Below the pieces are notes generated by a model. The model did no database searches. It was not told the DNA's origin and saw only the letters and a list, made by a program, of their open reading frames with translations. Made by a program: the position numbers and the translations under genes. A stretch of 64,000 nucleotides of DNA from an uncultured Paenibacillaceae bacterium (GTDB lineage Bacteria; Bacillota; Bacilli; Aneurinibacillales; Aneurinibacillaceae): positions 1-64,000 of the forward strand of contig CAMLDI010000008.1 in NCBI GenBank assembly GCA_946478845.1, given 5' to 3'. This document shows, one piece after another, positions 19,001 through 27,685 of this stretch; position 1 is the first letter of the stretch, and each line of letters starts with the position of its first letter.

Positions 19001-21454
19001 ATCTTACGATTCAGATAACTTAACCAATGGAAGCATTACCAACTCTGTAGCATTCCAGGAGTATTCCTTATCGTCAGCTTTAACAGCCAGTAAAGCCTAT
19101 ACCTTGAGTGCCCAGGCAAAACGGATTGGGGCATCAAACCCCAAATTATCGATACAATGTTTAGATAGCAGCGGTAATGAAATTCCAAATGCCTATTGGG
19201 TATATGAAAAAACCATTCCAGAACATGAATGGACGAAAGTCAGCCATACCTTCACCCTGCCTGCCGGGACAAAAACCATCAGGGCCATGGTTCGCACATC
19301 TGTAAAAGACAGGGACCTAGTTCGCTTTGATGCCGTCCAATTGGAAGCCAAAAATTATGACTCACCTTTTATCTTAACCACATTGCCGTCAGCGAAAAAC
19401 CTGTATCACCTGGGCTTGAATCGTACCCGGGGTACCATGACGGTTTGGTTTAACACGCAAGTAAGCGGGACAACCCGACACATTCTGGCTAATGAAGGCA
19501 GCAATGGAGCGCATTTGAACGCTTACATTGGCACCGACAACAAGGTAAAAGTAGCTGTTCGGACATCTTCAGGTACTTTTGTCAATTTAATTACAACAAC
19601 GGAAACCATTTCACCGAACCAGTGGAAGTTTGTGACTTTACGATGGAATTATGATGGGTCCAAATTAAATGTGGCGTTATTCCTAAATAACGTAAGATAT
19701 ACAGCTTCCACCACGGATTTTAAAGATTTTTACCGTGGCACCACAGCTCTTGGAAGCAGTATTACAGGAACAGAACCTTTAAATGGGTATCTTGAACAGT
19801 TTAGTTACTCTGATGTGGTTCTGACTGATGATAATATCATCGATATTTATGAAGAAGGCAGAAGCAAAAACGTTTATAACATCTTTGATCCCATTGGAAG
19901 GATCAACACAAGAACCATGTTTACAGGCAAGACTAACTATGTGACCAGCTTTACCTATGAGGCCGGGGTGAATGGCTCTACCACCACAAAAGTCGATACC
20001 ATCAATAACAATGGGAAAGCTATTTCCTATGATTACTATAAGGATGGTAACATAAGAACCATTACGCAAAATGGGAAAACTATCACGTACAAATATAACG
20101 AGTTAAACGAGTTAACCCGTGAAGACAACCAGGTACTTTATAAATCTATAGAGTACCATTATGATAGGGGAGGAAATCTTCTCGATAAGAAAGAATACCC
20201 CTACACAACAGGAACCCTGGGCACACCAACCAAAACCGTAACCTATTCCTACGGGGATGCTAATTGGAAAGATAAACTTACGGCCTATGATGGGAAAAGC
20301 ATCACATACGATGCCATAGGGAATCCCAAAACATACAACGGGTACACTTATAATTGGGAGTTTGGGGACCAACTTGCCAGCATTACTGGTAATGGTGTCA
20401 CTGCCTCATACAAGTATAATGATGCTGGGATTCGTACTCAGAAAACCGTTAATGGTGTTACCACAACCTATCACTTGGATGGCGGATTGGTGACTTATGA
20501 GACTGATGGGATTGACCAGATTTATTACACCTATGATGGGGATGATCAACTGGTCAGCATGAACCTGAACGGAGAAGAATATTTCTACATCCGAAACATC
20601 CAGGGGGATATCATCGGACTAATCGATGAAACAGGTGTGGAAGTGGTTTCCTACACCTATGATAGTTGGGGTAGGGTGATCTCCATTTCTGGAACCTGGC
20701 AAGCACAGTTGGGGAGAAGAACCCTTATCTATACAGAGGCTATCGTTATGATAGTGAGACAGGATTGTATTACCTGCAGGCCAGGTATTATAACCCGGAA
20801 TGGGGACGATTCCTTAACGCAGACAATTTCGGAGGAGATACAGGAAGTTTATTATCCCATAACGTCTTTGCCTACTGTATGAATAATCCCGTAAACTTCA
20901 GTGATCCCAGTGGGCATTTTATACAATTTCTTATCCCGGTAGTTATTTTTGTTGCAAGGGTTGCTGTAGCAGCTATAGTGATATATGATGCCTATAATTC
21001 TGCTAAAAACATTTATAATGCCTATCAACAAGGTGGGACAAGCGCTGCTGTTAAACAAACTGCACAAGAGATTATTACTTATCCTACAAAAAAAATAAAA
21101 GCAACCATCAATATTGCGAAAAAAGCAGGAAAGCTTGTTAGGGATATAACTACTATTGGAGCTAAAACAACTCGCGATACCCTGTTAAACTCGGTCTCTA
21201 ATCAAAAATTAAAAAATACTATAGATCAAATGTATCGTCCAGGAGCAACTACTGGTGATGGAGGATTAGCGGATGCTATTCGACATGAATTATCAACAGG
21301 TCAACTTGTAGGTGGGAAATCTCATATTCAAAAAGGTATTGAACGAGTTCGAAATCTAGAAAATATTATTAGGAAAGAGAATTTGAATACAAATGACCTA
21401 GCAATAGCACAAAAGTTATTAGATGATCTCAAAGATGCTCTAAAAATAAAATAA
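16047..21454 (+). pseudogene. RHS/YD-repeat protein, 5'-truncated and frameshifted
   Basis: The remains of a large cell-surface or secreted RHS/WapA-like polymorphic toxin. The first frame runs 16047-20882 (1611 codons) and starts directly in a typical internal RHS block (DYWTYHSQSVGRSGTGY) with no signal peptide or visible RBS, so the 5' part is missing. Visible domains: an N-terminal RHS segment; three carbohydrate-binding-like jelly-roll segments (about residues 270-405, 410-570, 942-1108); many YD repeats such as YTYDGNDRLSSLKYN; a LamG-like lectin domain (about 1115-1268); and the RHS core near 1480-1550. At 20691-20697 the reading frame breaks: GGAACCTGG reads out of frame, while one extra C would restore the RHS core tail. 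The second frame continues to 21454. Confidence 0.85.
20765..21454 (+). CDS. RHS core end plus putative C-terminal toxin domain (second half of the frameshifted gene)
   Basis: This frame opens with the canonical RHS core end (YYLQARYYNPEWGRFLNADN, then AYCMNNPVNFSDPSGH), which marks the junction to a variable C-terminal effector. It is in frame with 20696 onwards (LASTVGEKNPY), not with the upstream RHS frame. After a hydrophobic stretch (about residues 52-72) comes a charged domain with RPGATTGDGGLADAIRHE and VGGKSHIQKGIERV, about 80 residues, likely the toxin. I do not recognise its family or activity. An internal ATG at 20765 is available but has no good RBS, so separate expression is doubtful. 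Confidence 0.7.
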   Translation: MYYLQARYYNPEWGRFLNADNFGGDTGSLLSHNVFAYCMNNPVNFSDPSGHFIQFLIPVVIFVARVAVAAIVIYDAYNSAKNIYNAYQQGGTSAAVKQTAQEIITYPTKKIKATINIAKKAGKLVRDITTIGAKTTRDTLLNSVSNQKLKNTIDQMYRPGATTGDGGLADAIRHELSTGQLVGGKSHIQKGIERVRNLENIIRKENLNTNDLAIAQKLLDDLKDALKIK

Positions 21455-21470
21455 TTGGATGTGTTAAACA

Positions 21471-21839
21471 TTGAACTATGATTCTTTAATAGATGAGCTT
21501 TTAGAAATAATTCCTGAGATTAAGTCTGAGTATAAAAAAGAATTGGAATGGTGGGGAGAAGAACAACCTGGTCCACATAACATTTTTGGAGATGTTTTAA
21601 ATCCTTTTATCAAATCTATATTAAAAAAGCAGGGTGAAGAAGGGCTGATAATAAAATTATTTGACTTCTTAGAAAAAATGGCTACTTGTGAAGATATCAT
21701 GGTTCAAGAAGTTTTAGGATGTACGGTGTTGGAATATATTGGTGATGACAAGACATTATTAGAAAAAGCAAAGAAATATATGGGTAAGGATACTTTAAAA
21801 ATGTGTCTTGAGATTGAACAAGGGCTTGGTAGGTCCTGA
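21471..21839 (+). CDS. Putative immunity protein of the RHS toxin
   Basis: A 122-residue acidic soluble protein starting at TTG 21471, 16 bases after the toxin frame, with only a weak RBS. It contains FGDVLNPFIKSILKKQG, FDFLEKMATCEDIMVQEVLG and DDKTLLEKAKKYMGKDT, helical blocks typical of small proteins that follow polymorphic toxins. Position immediately after a toxin-like C-terminus is the main argument that it is a cognate immunity protein; the family name and mechanism are not known to me. Its frame is intact even though the toxin gene is broken, as expected if residual toxin activity or incoming toxin from siblings must be neutralised. Confidence 0.65.
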   Translation: MNYDSLIDELLEIIPEIKSEYKKELEWWGEEQPGPHNIFGDVLNPFIKSILKKQGEEGLIIKLFDFLEKMATCEDIMVQEVLGCTVLEYIGDDKTLLEKAKKYMGKDTLKMCLEIEQGLGRS

Positions 21840-21929
21840 ATCAACAAAGAAATAAAAAATAAAATTTACTTTTTAGGTCTAGAAGGAACAGAACAAAAAA
21901 AATAGCAAACTATATCTTAAGAATTGGGT

Positions 21930-21961
21930 GGCGGTTATCGTAATGGATAGCCGTCCTTTTT
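21930..21961 (+). terminator. Terminator downstream of the immunity gene
   Basis: GGCGGTTATC pairs with GATAGCCGTC (with G-T pairs) over a 6-nt loop and is followed by a T-run. Confidence 0.65.
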
Positions 21962-22003
21962 ATTGATGAAATCGCAAGATTCCATTTTTAATGTGGATAG
22001 CCG

Positions 22004-22094
22004 TATTAGAAACCAGAAAATCGTAAATGGAATCACGACAACCTATCATCTAGATGGCGGTTTGGTCACCTATGAGACTGATGGGATTGACCAG
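22004..22094 (+). pseudogene. RHS core fragment, direct orientation
   Basis: Bases 22016-22094 align without gaps to 20441-20519 in the RHS gene at roughly 80% identity and encode VNGITTTYHLDGGLVTYETD and on to GIDQ. There is no start or RBS. It is a leftover of a former RHS 3' cassette. Confidence 0.85.
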
Positions 22095-22190
22095 TTGATC
22101 GTCTCCGTTATAGGTAAAATAGATCTGGTCAATCTTATAAGTAACTAATCCATCTTTTAGATGATAAGTTATGGCGACCCCATTCGCTTC
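22095..22190 (-). pseudogene. RHS core fragment, inverted orientation
   Basis: On the minus strand this encodes GVAITYHLKDGLVTYKIDQ followed by IYFTYNGDDQL, matching the next part of the same RHS core segment. It abuts the plus-strand fragment tail to tail; GATTGACCAG (22085-22094) recurs inverted as CTGGTCAATC (22122-22131). Confidence 0.8.
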
Positions 22191-22395
22191 ATTTCTTCCC
22201 TCACCACAAAGGACAATATACACTTTATTGTTTTTTTCATTATCTTTCAGCATTAGAAGTTTTGCAAATCAATAAAGACAACTGAATATGGGTTGACTCA
22301 TTAAGTTAAACTTATCATTTAGAGTAAAAAGAAAGAAAAGGGGAAATTACATTTTTAGCTCATGATCCTACCTACATATGAGGATAACTCGAAAG

Positions 22396-22422
22396 ACCTA
22401 CTTCAAATGAAGTGGGTTTTTC
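22396..22422 (+). terminator. Terminator at the end of the RHS remnant region
   Basis: ACCTACTTC pairs with GAAGTGGGT across AAAT and is followed by TTTTTCTT. No intact gene lies just upstream, so it probably belonged to a lost gene. Confidence 0.65.
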
Positions 22423-22516
22423 TTATTTGATTTAAATAGCTTCATCTATAAATAAAAATGGTGAAAATTGGTGATAGTAAAAAGAGAACGTATGCTAGTG
22501 AGAGGTGTGGTCAAAA

Positions 22517-22930
22517 GTGAAAAGTAAAATTTTCTCTCTTCTTTGTTTATCGTTTCTTCTATTTTCTATTGCTCAGGCAGCAGAATATAAAAAAATTGAA
22601 GTATTTAATGTAGAAAATGAAAAAGTGGTACAAAAATTTGACAACACGAGGGAGCGGCAACATGAGATTCTTCTCTTAATTGATTCCATTGACGGTATGT
22701 ATACAAAAGTTAAATTGGATTTTAAAAAGGGAAGGGTATTCAAAATTCCAATTGAACCTACTGTTCATGTGGAAAATCAATGGTATAGCGGGTTGTTAAG
22801 CGAGGTATATCTCTTTCAACCTGCCAATGATCAACCCATTCTTCTTTTGATTGATGATAATCACAAAGGTTATTATATGAAATTTAAAAAGGATATTCAC
22901 CCCTTCTTAACCAGCCTTTCATTAAAATGA
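22517..22930 (+). CDS. Small secreted protein of unknown function
   Basis: A 137-residue protein with a clear signal peptide (MKSKIFSLLCLSFLLFSIAQA, cleavage near AQA-AEY). The remainder is a mixed beta-rich domain without a motif I recognise. GTG 22517 is preferred because AGAGGTG (22501-22507) lies nine bases upstream and this start gives a normal signal peptide; GTG 22505 lies inside that RBS. The next gene, also secreted, starts 27 bases after the stop, so the two are probably cotranscribed. Neither resembles an RHS, sporulation or cell-wall family known to me. Confidence 0.7.
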   Translation: MKSKIFSLLCLSFLLFSIAQAAEYKKIEVFNVENEKVVQKFDNTRERQHEILLLIDSIDGMYTKVKLDFKKGRVFKIPIEPTVHVENQWYSGLLSEVYLFQPANDQPILLLIDDNHKGYYMKFKKDIHPFLTSLSLK

Positions 22931-22957
22931 TGCCAAGTTTTCGGGAGGGTTTTACAC

Positions 22958-23536
22958 ATGGTAAAAAAATTAAGGGTTTTTCTTTTGTTTTTTCTTGTTT
23001 TTTTTCTTTCTTTCCCGGTGGCTTTCGGAAAAAACAATGGGCCTTTTCAGGTTGAATTGTTGCAAAATGGAAAAGCCTCTCGCTCTCTTCGTTTAAGCAA
23101 CGGGGATTTAAGTATGGAACTTAGTCCTGTTGAATTAAAACCAGCCTTTTCTTTTCCTAATCGCATGTTAGTTCTTAAAAATAAAAGCAATCCTATTGAA
23201 TTGGAATACCTGGTGGGAAATCATAGTGTAAAGGAAAACGTAAATATTGAGGAATATCAAAAAATTGAGCGGATTACTTTTGAAGTGAAATTGAAAAATT
23301 TAACCTGCAAACAGGAAAAGGATAAAATTGGTTTTTATGATAAACATGGGAAACGAAAAGTGTATATTAATCGCCCTTTTATGAAAGATATGGGCGATGT
23401 GAATACAGATGCGGTATCATTTCATTTGCGTAAAGTAGGAAAACAGTTATTTGTAGACCTGGTTCCATATGATGATTGGCTGAAGGATCGCTCCCGTGTT
23501 TTTTCAGTTCAGGTCGTTCTTCCTGTGGGTTTTTAA
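22958..23536 (+). CDS. Secreted protein of unknown function
   Basis: A 192-residue protein with a strongly hydrophobic signal peptide (residues 6-24, ending near AFG) and no lipobox. The mature part has short beta-like segments and basic patches (RKVYINRPFMKDMG). GGGAGG precedes ATG 22958. It lies 20 bases before the Ku gene, close enough for cotranscription, but a role in DNA repair would be odd for an exported protein; shared transcription may be incidental. I do not recognise a family. Confidence 0.7.
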   Translation: MVKKLRVFLLFFLVFFLSFPVAFGKNNGPFQVELLQNGKASRSLRLSNGDLSMELSPVELKPAFSFPNRMLVLKNKSNPIELEYLVGNHSVKENVNIEEYQKIERITFEVKLKNLTCKQEKDKIGFYDKHGKRKVYINRPFMKDMGDVNTDAVSFHLRKVGKQLFVDLVPYDDWLKDRSRVFSVQVVLPVGF

Positions 23537-23556
23537 AGTGAAAAGGGGGATAAATA

Positions 23557-24387
23557 ATGAATACAATGTGGAAAGGCAGTATTTCCTTTGGGATGGTGAA
23601 TATACCTGTGAAAATGTTTGCCGCGACAGAGGAAAAAGACATCCGATTTCGCATGCTGCATAAAGAGTATCACGTACCCATCAAGTACAAAAAAACCTGT
23701 GAACAGTGTGAGGGGGAAGTGACTCCAAAGGATATTGTTAAAGGGTATGAATATGAGCCAGATCATTATGTCATTGTGGAAGAAGAAGAAATTGAAACCA
23801 TTACCCCAAAAACAAGAAAGACCATTGAAATTATAGATTTTGTTGATTTAAAGGAAATTGACCCTATTTATTTTGATAAATCCTATTATTTATCACCCCA
23901 TGAAACCGGGGATAAAGCCTATGCGTTACTAAGGGCTGCCATGGAGACTACAGGAAAAATTGGCATCGCCAAAATTACCATTCGCTCTAAACAAAATTTA
24001 GCCTGTGTCCGGGTTTATGGAAATAGCATTGTTTTAGAAACCTTATATTATCCTGATGAAGTAAGGGGACAAGCTATGATTCCTGGATTGCCAGGAGAGA
24101 TGGAATTATTAGAGAAAGAGTTAACGATGGCACAACAATTAATCGAACAATTAACAACTTCCTTTGAACCCACACGATATAAGAATGAATATCGGGAACA
24201 ATTAGAAGAATTAATCCGTAAAAAGATGGAAGGGGAACATGTGCGGGTTTCAGTGGAAGCACCCCAGGCGAAAGTGGTTGATTTAATGGAGGCCTTAAAA
24301 GCAAGCCTGGAAGCAGCTAAAAAAGACAAGAATGACACGGCAGCTACACCGAAAAAGAGAGGGAGAAAGAAGAAAGCCACTTTTTAA
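23557..24387 (+). CDS. ku: Non-homologous end joining protein Ku
   Basis: Bacterial Ku forms a homodimeric ring that binds DNA double-strand ends and recruits LigD. The N-terminus (MWKGSISFGMVNIPVKMFAA) and YHVPIKYKKTCEQCEGEVTP are highly characteristic, followed by the Ku core with FDKSYYLSPHETGDKAYALL. The C-terminus is Lys-rich (PKKRGRKKKATF), which in other Ku proteins aids DNA binding. Length 276 is normal. ATG 23557 follows AAGGGGG. In Bacillus, ykoV sits beside ykoU (a fused LigD) and is made in spores; here the ligase gene converges on it with a 4-base overlap. Confidence 0.96.
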   Translation: MNTMWKGSISFGMVNIPVKMFAATEEKDIRFRMLHKEYHVPIKYKKTCEQCEGEVTPKDIVKGYEYEPDHYVIVEEEEIETITPKTRKTIEIIDFVDLKEIDPIYFDKSYYLSPHETGDKAYALLRAAMETTGKIGIAKITIRSKQNLACVRVYGNSIVLETLYYPDEVRGQAMIPGLPGEMELLEKELTMAQQLIEQLTTSFEPTRYKNEYREQLEELIRKKMEGEHVRVSVEAPQAKVVDLMEALKASLEAAKKDKNDTAATPKKRGRKKKATF

Positions 24388-25322
24388 AGGGGCTCCTCAT
24401 TCAATAAACATTGTTCAGGTGATTTTTTTAAAAATCCGATGATGTAGGGTGCCCTCATTTTCTGATCCGTTGACCATTCCATGAATTCAACTTCCAAGGT
24501 TAATAAGGGTTGGACCCAGGTCACAGGCCCTTTTGGGTGGGGGGCTGTTATAAAGGGGGATTGGCTTTGCTCCAACTGGTTTATAGAACTTTTTAAATGG
24601 GCCAGGTCTTTAGCTGTTAAGCCTGATGAAACAGAACCAATATAATAGAGGTTTTTGTTATAATAGGCCCCAACAAGCAGTGAACGGATTTGTTGTTTGT
24701 TTTCCTCTTTCCACAAAATTCCCCCTACAACACAAGATAGACGGACTTTATGCTTGATTTTAAACCAATCTTGATGGGTTTTCCCCTTTTTGTAAGCACT
24801 ATCTTTCCGTTTAGCGACAATTCCTTCTAATTGGTGTTCCCCTGTAACCTGAAAGAGAAGCTTTCCATCTGGAAATGAGGGCACGATTTGTACCATTTGG
24901 GATGGGAGAAGGATGTCCTGCAATAGGTTTTGTCTTTCTGCTAAAGGTTTGGCTGTAATCCATTGGTCTGTTACCATAAGAAGGTCAAAAACCATATAAG
25001 CAAGGGAGTATCCCCTGGGAATGGTTTTTTTATGGTGAAGATGGACTTTCATCAGATGGGTAAAACTGGGCTTTCCTTCAGGATTTAGTAATACCAGTTC
25101 TCCATCCAAAAACAGTGTCGTTTTTTTAGAGGGGGAAATGGTTAAGAAGGGATAGTGGGAAGTTAGATCTTGCCCTTTTTTTCCCCACAGGTTTAGCAGG
25201 CAGTCACCATTCCACAGAGAAAGGCAACGAATGCCATCCCATTTTACCTGATACAGAAAATCTGCATCATCAAATGGATGGGGTTTTAAAATGGGTTCCA
25301 TTGGTTGAATGGGGATTTGCAA
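24384..25322 (-). CDS. ligD: ATP-dependent DNA ligase (LigD ligase domain as a separate protein)
   Basis: A stand-alone 312-residue ATP-dependent ligase corresponding to the ligase part of LigD. VKWDGIR contains the adenylated Lys27 (motif I); LDGELVLL is motif III, VFDLL lies near motif IIIa, EGIVAKRKDSAY is motif IV and DWFKIKH motif V; an OB domain fills residues ~200-312. It should seal nicks during end joining with Ku. The start is TTG 25322 with AGGAG eight bases upstream. It ends within the stop of ku and begins 51 bases from the divergent polymerase gene. Most Bacillus LigD proteins carry ligase and polymerase in one chain. Confidence 0.92.
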   Translation of the reverse strand: MQIPIQPMEPILKPHPFDDADFLYQVKWDGIRCLSLWNGDCLLNLWGKKGQDLTSHYPFLTISPSKKTTLFLDGELVLLNPEGKPSFTHLMKVHLHHKKTIPRGYSLAYMVFDLLMVTDQWITAKPLAERQNLLQDILLPSQMVQIVPSFPDGKLLFQVTGEHQLEGIVAKRKDSAYKKGKTHQDWFKIKHKVRLSCVVGGILWKEENKQQIRSLLVGAYYNKNLYYIGSVSSGLTAKDLAHLKSSINQLEQSQSPFITAPHPKGPVTWVQPLLTLEVEFMEWSTDQKMRAPYIIGFLKKSPEQCLLNEEPL

Positions 25323-25373
25323 AGGAATTCACTCCTACATATGGGATAGAAATTAATAAGGGGGCTTACACTG

Positions 25374-26261
25374 GTGGATCCGATTTTATCTACCCTTAAG
25401 ATTTCCAACCCAAATAAAATCATGTGGCCTGAAACAGGAACCACAAAACTGGATTATATTACTTACTTATTTCAGGTATCTGATTACATTCTTCCCTATG
25501 TGAAGAATCGTTGCCTGACAGTCATTCGTTTTCCTGATGGGGTAGAGGGGGAGAGTTTTTATCAAAAAAATATTCCAGCCCATGCCCCATCCTGGATCCA
25601 AACCACCCATTGGAAAAATACAGAATATGTTCTTTGCAATAATAAAGAAACCCTGGTGTGGTTGGCCAACCTTGCTAGCCTTGAATTCCATATTGCATTT
25701 AATCGCATCGAAAAAGAAAATTATCCCACCGAATTGGTTTTTGATTTAGATCCTTCTGTGCCTGGTTTTCCCAGAGTTCGAGAAGCGGCCCTGGTCCTTA
25801 GGGATGCCCTGGGTTCACTCTCTTTAAAAAGTTATGCCAAAACTTCAGGTGCTACCGGGATGCAGGTGTATGTGCCTCTTTTGTGGAAATATACATATCA
25901 GGAAACGAGAAAAGTATCCCATTTTCTTTCTTCCTTTCTTGTGGAAAAAAGGCCGGATTTATTTACTGTAGAAAGGTTAAAGAAAAATCGCGGGGAAAAA
26001 TTGTATATCGATTATGTACAGCAAGCGCCAGGAAAAACATTACCTGCCCCTTATACTTTGCGGGCAAGAATCCTTCCTTCTGTTTCAACTCCTGTGGACT
26101 GGGGAGAGGTGGAAAAAGGTTTTATTCCTGAGGATTTTACGATGGATAAAATTCCCCAACGACTGGTTGAAAAAGGAGACTTATTCACTCCTTTGCAGGA
26201 TGGGGAAAAAGAATCCCTTGATGAAGTCCTTGAATTTATTGATAGGCAATGGTTAAATTGA
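25374..26261 (+). CDS. ligD: LigD-type primase-polymerase (NHEJ polymerase domain as a separate protein)
   Basis: A stand-alone 295-residue archaeo-eukaryotic primase-like polymerase that corresponds to the LigD POL domain. It fills gaps and adds ribonucleotides at broken ends. The catalytic DLD motif is visible as VFDLDPS (Asp124 and Asp126). The SFYQKNIPAHAPSWIQ block, KTSGATGMQVYVPL and the C-terminal YTLRARILPSVSTPVDW are family features. GTG 25374 follows AAGGGGG. It is divergent from the ligase and lies 44 bases before the deaminase gene, so the end-joining machinery is spread over two opposing transcripts. Confidence 0.92.
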   Translation: MDPILSTLKISNPNKIMWPETGTTKLDYITYLFQVSDYILPYVKNRCLTVIRFPDGVEGESFYQKNIPAHAPSWIQTTHWKNTEYVLCNNKETLVWLANLASLEFHIAFNRIEKENYPTELVFDLDPSVPGFPRVREAALVLRDALGSLSLKSYAKTSGATGMQVYVPLLWKYTYQETRKVSHFLSSFLVEKRPDLFTVERLKKNRGEKLYIDYVQQAPGKTLPAPYTLRARILPSVSTPVDWGEVEKGFIPEDFTMDKIPQRLVEKGDLFTPLQDGEKESLDEVLEFIDRQWLN

Positions 26262-26305
26262 ATGAGTACATAAAAAAACCATGAAGGCGGCAAAGAGGTA
26301 GAGAT

Positions 26306-27604
26306 ATGAAAACACTGCTTATTCACGGGACGGTTTTAACTGTCAATGATCATAATGATGTTATTTTGGATGGTGCTGTTGGGTTTGAAAATGATCGCAT
26401 TATTTATGTTGGCCCAACCCCAGAACAGTTTGATGATTATGATCGGATTATCGATGCTGGACAGCGAACCATTATGCCAGGATTAATTAATACCCATGGC
26501 CATACAGCCATGTCTTTATTGCGAGGGTATGCAGATGATCTGCCCTTACAAGACTGGTTGGAGAAGAAAATGTGGCCCCTTGAAGCCCAGTTTACTTCTG
26601 AACATGTAAAATGGGGCACTTTGCTTTCTATTGTTGAAATGTTAAAAACAGGTACCACTACCTTTGTAGATATGTATGATCATATGGATACAGTTGCAAA
26701 AATGGTGGAAATATCAGGAATGCGGGCAAGCCTTTGCCGTGGTGTGATTGGTTTATGCCCTCCTGATGTGCAACGAAACAAATTGGATGAAGCTACAGAA
26801 TTTGCCGGGAAATGGAATGGAGCAGCCAATGGCAGAATTAAGACCATGATGTCTCCCCACGGGGCTTATACGTGCCCTCCTGACTACATTGAAAAAATAG
26901 TGGCCCGAGCTGAAGAATTGGATTTGCCGATTCATATTCACATGTCAGAAACCCAGTTTGAAGTGGAGCAAAATGTAAGAGATTATGGGGCACGTCCTGT
27001 ACATCATCTGGAAAAGCTAGGGGTTTTTAAAAGGCCCACCCTGGTTGCCCATGCTGTTCATCTTACTGAAGAAGAACTGGATATTCTCGCCAGGTATAAT
27101 GTGAAGGTTTCCCATAATCCAATTAGCAACTTAAAACTGGCCAGTGGCATTGCACCTGTACCTAAAATGTTGGAAAAAGGGATTTGTGTATCATTAGGAA
27201 CAGATAGCTCTGCAAGCAATAATAATTTAGATTTATTTGAAGAAATGAAAATGGTCGCTTTATTGCATAAAGGAGTTCATTTAGATCCTGTTGCTGTTCC
27301 GGCAACAGAAGCACTGGCTATTGCTACACGAAATGGGGCAAAAGCCTTACTTATGGATGAGGAAATTGGTTCTCTGGAAGTGGGGAAACAGGCTGATTTT
27401 ATTGTTGTGGATACAAAACAAGTGTATTATCAACCATCCCATGATCCAATTTCCCATGTGGTGTATGCAGGTAGCGGCAGAGATGTGAAAGATGTATTTG
27501 TTGCTGGGGTACAATTAGTGAAAAATGGCCATTGCTTAACATTGGATGAAGAATATATTAAGGAACAAGCGAATCGCATGTTTCAAACCTTCAATCGAGA
27601 ATAG
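26306..27604 (+). CDS. mtaD: 5-methylthioadenosine/S-adenosylhomocysteine deaminase
   Basis: An amidohydrolase that deaminates S-adenosylhomocysteine and methylthioadenosine to inosyl derivatives, allowing recycling of methionine and SAM by-products. NTHGHTAMSLLRGYADDLPL holds zinc ligands His64 and His66; IHMSET and VAHAVHLT supply further His residues, and GTDSSASNNNLDL has the catalytic Asp. Length 432 is normal. ATG 26306 lies after AAAGAGG. It follows the polymerase gene on the same strand. Whether the actual in vivo substrate is SAH, MTA or 5'-deoxyadenosine cannot be decided from the sequence. Confidence 0.92.
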   Translation: MKTLLIHGTVLTVNDHNDVILDGAVGFENDRIIYVGPTPEQFDDYDRIIDAGQRTIMPGLINTHGHTAMSLLRGYADDLPLQDWLEKKMWPLEAQFTSEHVKWGTLLSIVEMLKTGTTTFVDMYDHMDTVAKMVEISGMRASLCRGVIGLCPPDVQRNKLDEATEFAGKWNGAANGRIKTMMSPHGAYTCPPDYIEKIVARAEELDLPIHIHMSETQFEVEQNVRDYGARPVHHLEKLGVFKRPTLVAHAVHLTEEELDILARYNVKVSHNPISNLKLASGIAPVPKMLEKGICVSLGTDSSASNNNLDLFEEMKMVALLHKGVHLDPVAVPATEALAIATRNGAKALLMDEEIGSLEVGKQADFIVVDTKQVYYQPSHDPISHVVYAGSGRDVKDVFVAGVQLVKNGHCLTLDEEYIKEQANRMFQTFNRE

Positions 27605-27620
27605 GTAATAAAGAAAATAT

Positions 27621-27647
27621 AAAAAAATACCCCTGCAATTGCAGGGG
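27621..27647 (-). terminator. Terminator of the 61-residue minus-strand gene
   Basis: The palindrome CCCCTGCAATTGCAGGGG (27630-27647) is followed on the minus strand by a T-run (TATTTTTTT). It has no T-run on the plus strand, so it serves the minus-strand gene starting at 27871. Confidence 0.75.
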
Positions 27648-27685
27648 CCAATGAAGAGATGGATAGGTAGGGGAAGATTGATTCC

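Larger units (their letters stand above)
21840..22516. other. Gene-free stretch with RHS remnants and two terminators
   Basis: The 677 bases between the immunity gene and the next gene hold a terminator (21930-21961), a plus-strand RHS core scrap (22004-22094), a minus-strand RHS core scrap (22095-22190) and another terminator (22396-22422). The rest is AT-rich with no gene I can support. Confidence 0.7.

Noticed and set aside
17700..20600. Repeated sequence as a CRISPR or tandem DNA repeat
   Set aside because: The periodicity comes from YD protein repeats; the DNA units vary in sequence and spacing.
21963..22253. Two small open frames as possible genes
   Set aside because: Both are scraps of the RHS core in opposite orientations, without RBS.
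24384..24387. Overlap of ku and ligase stops as an assembly error
   Set aside because: Both C-termini are complete and such tail-to-tail overlaps are common.
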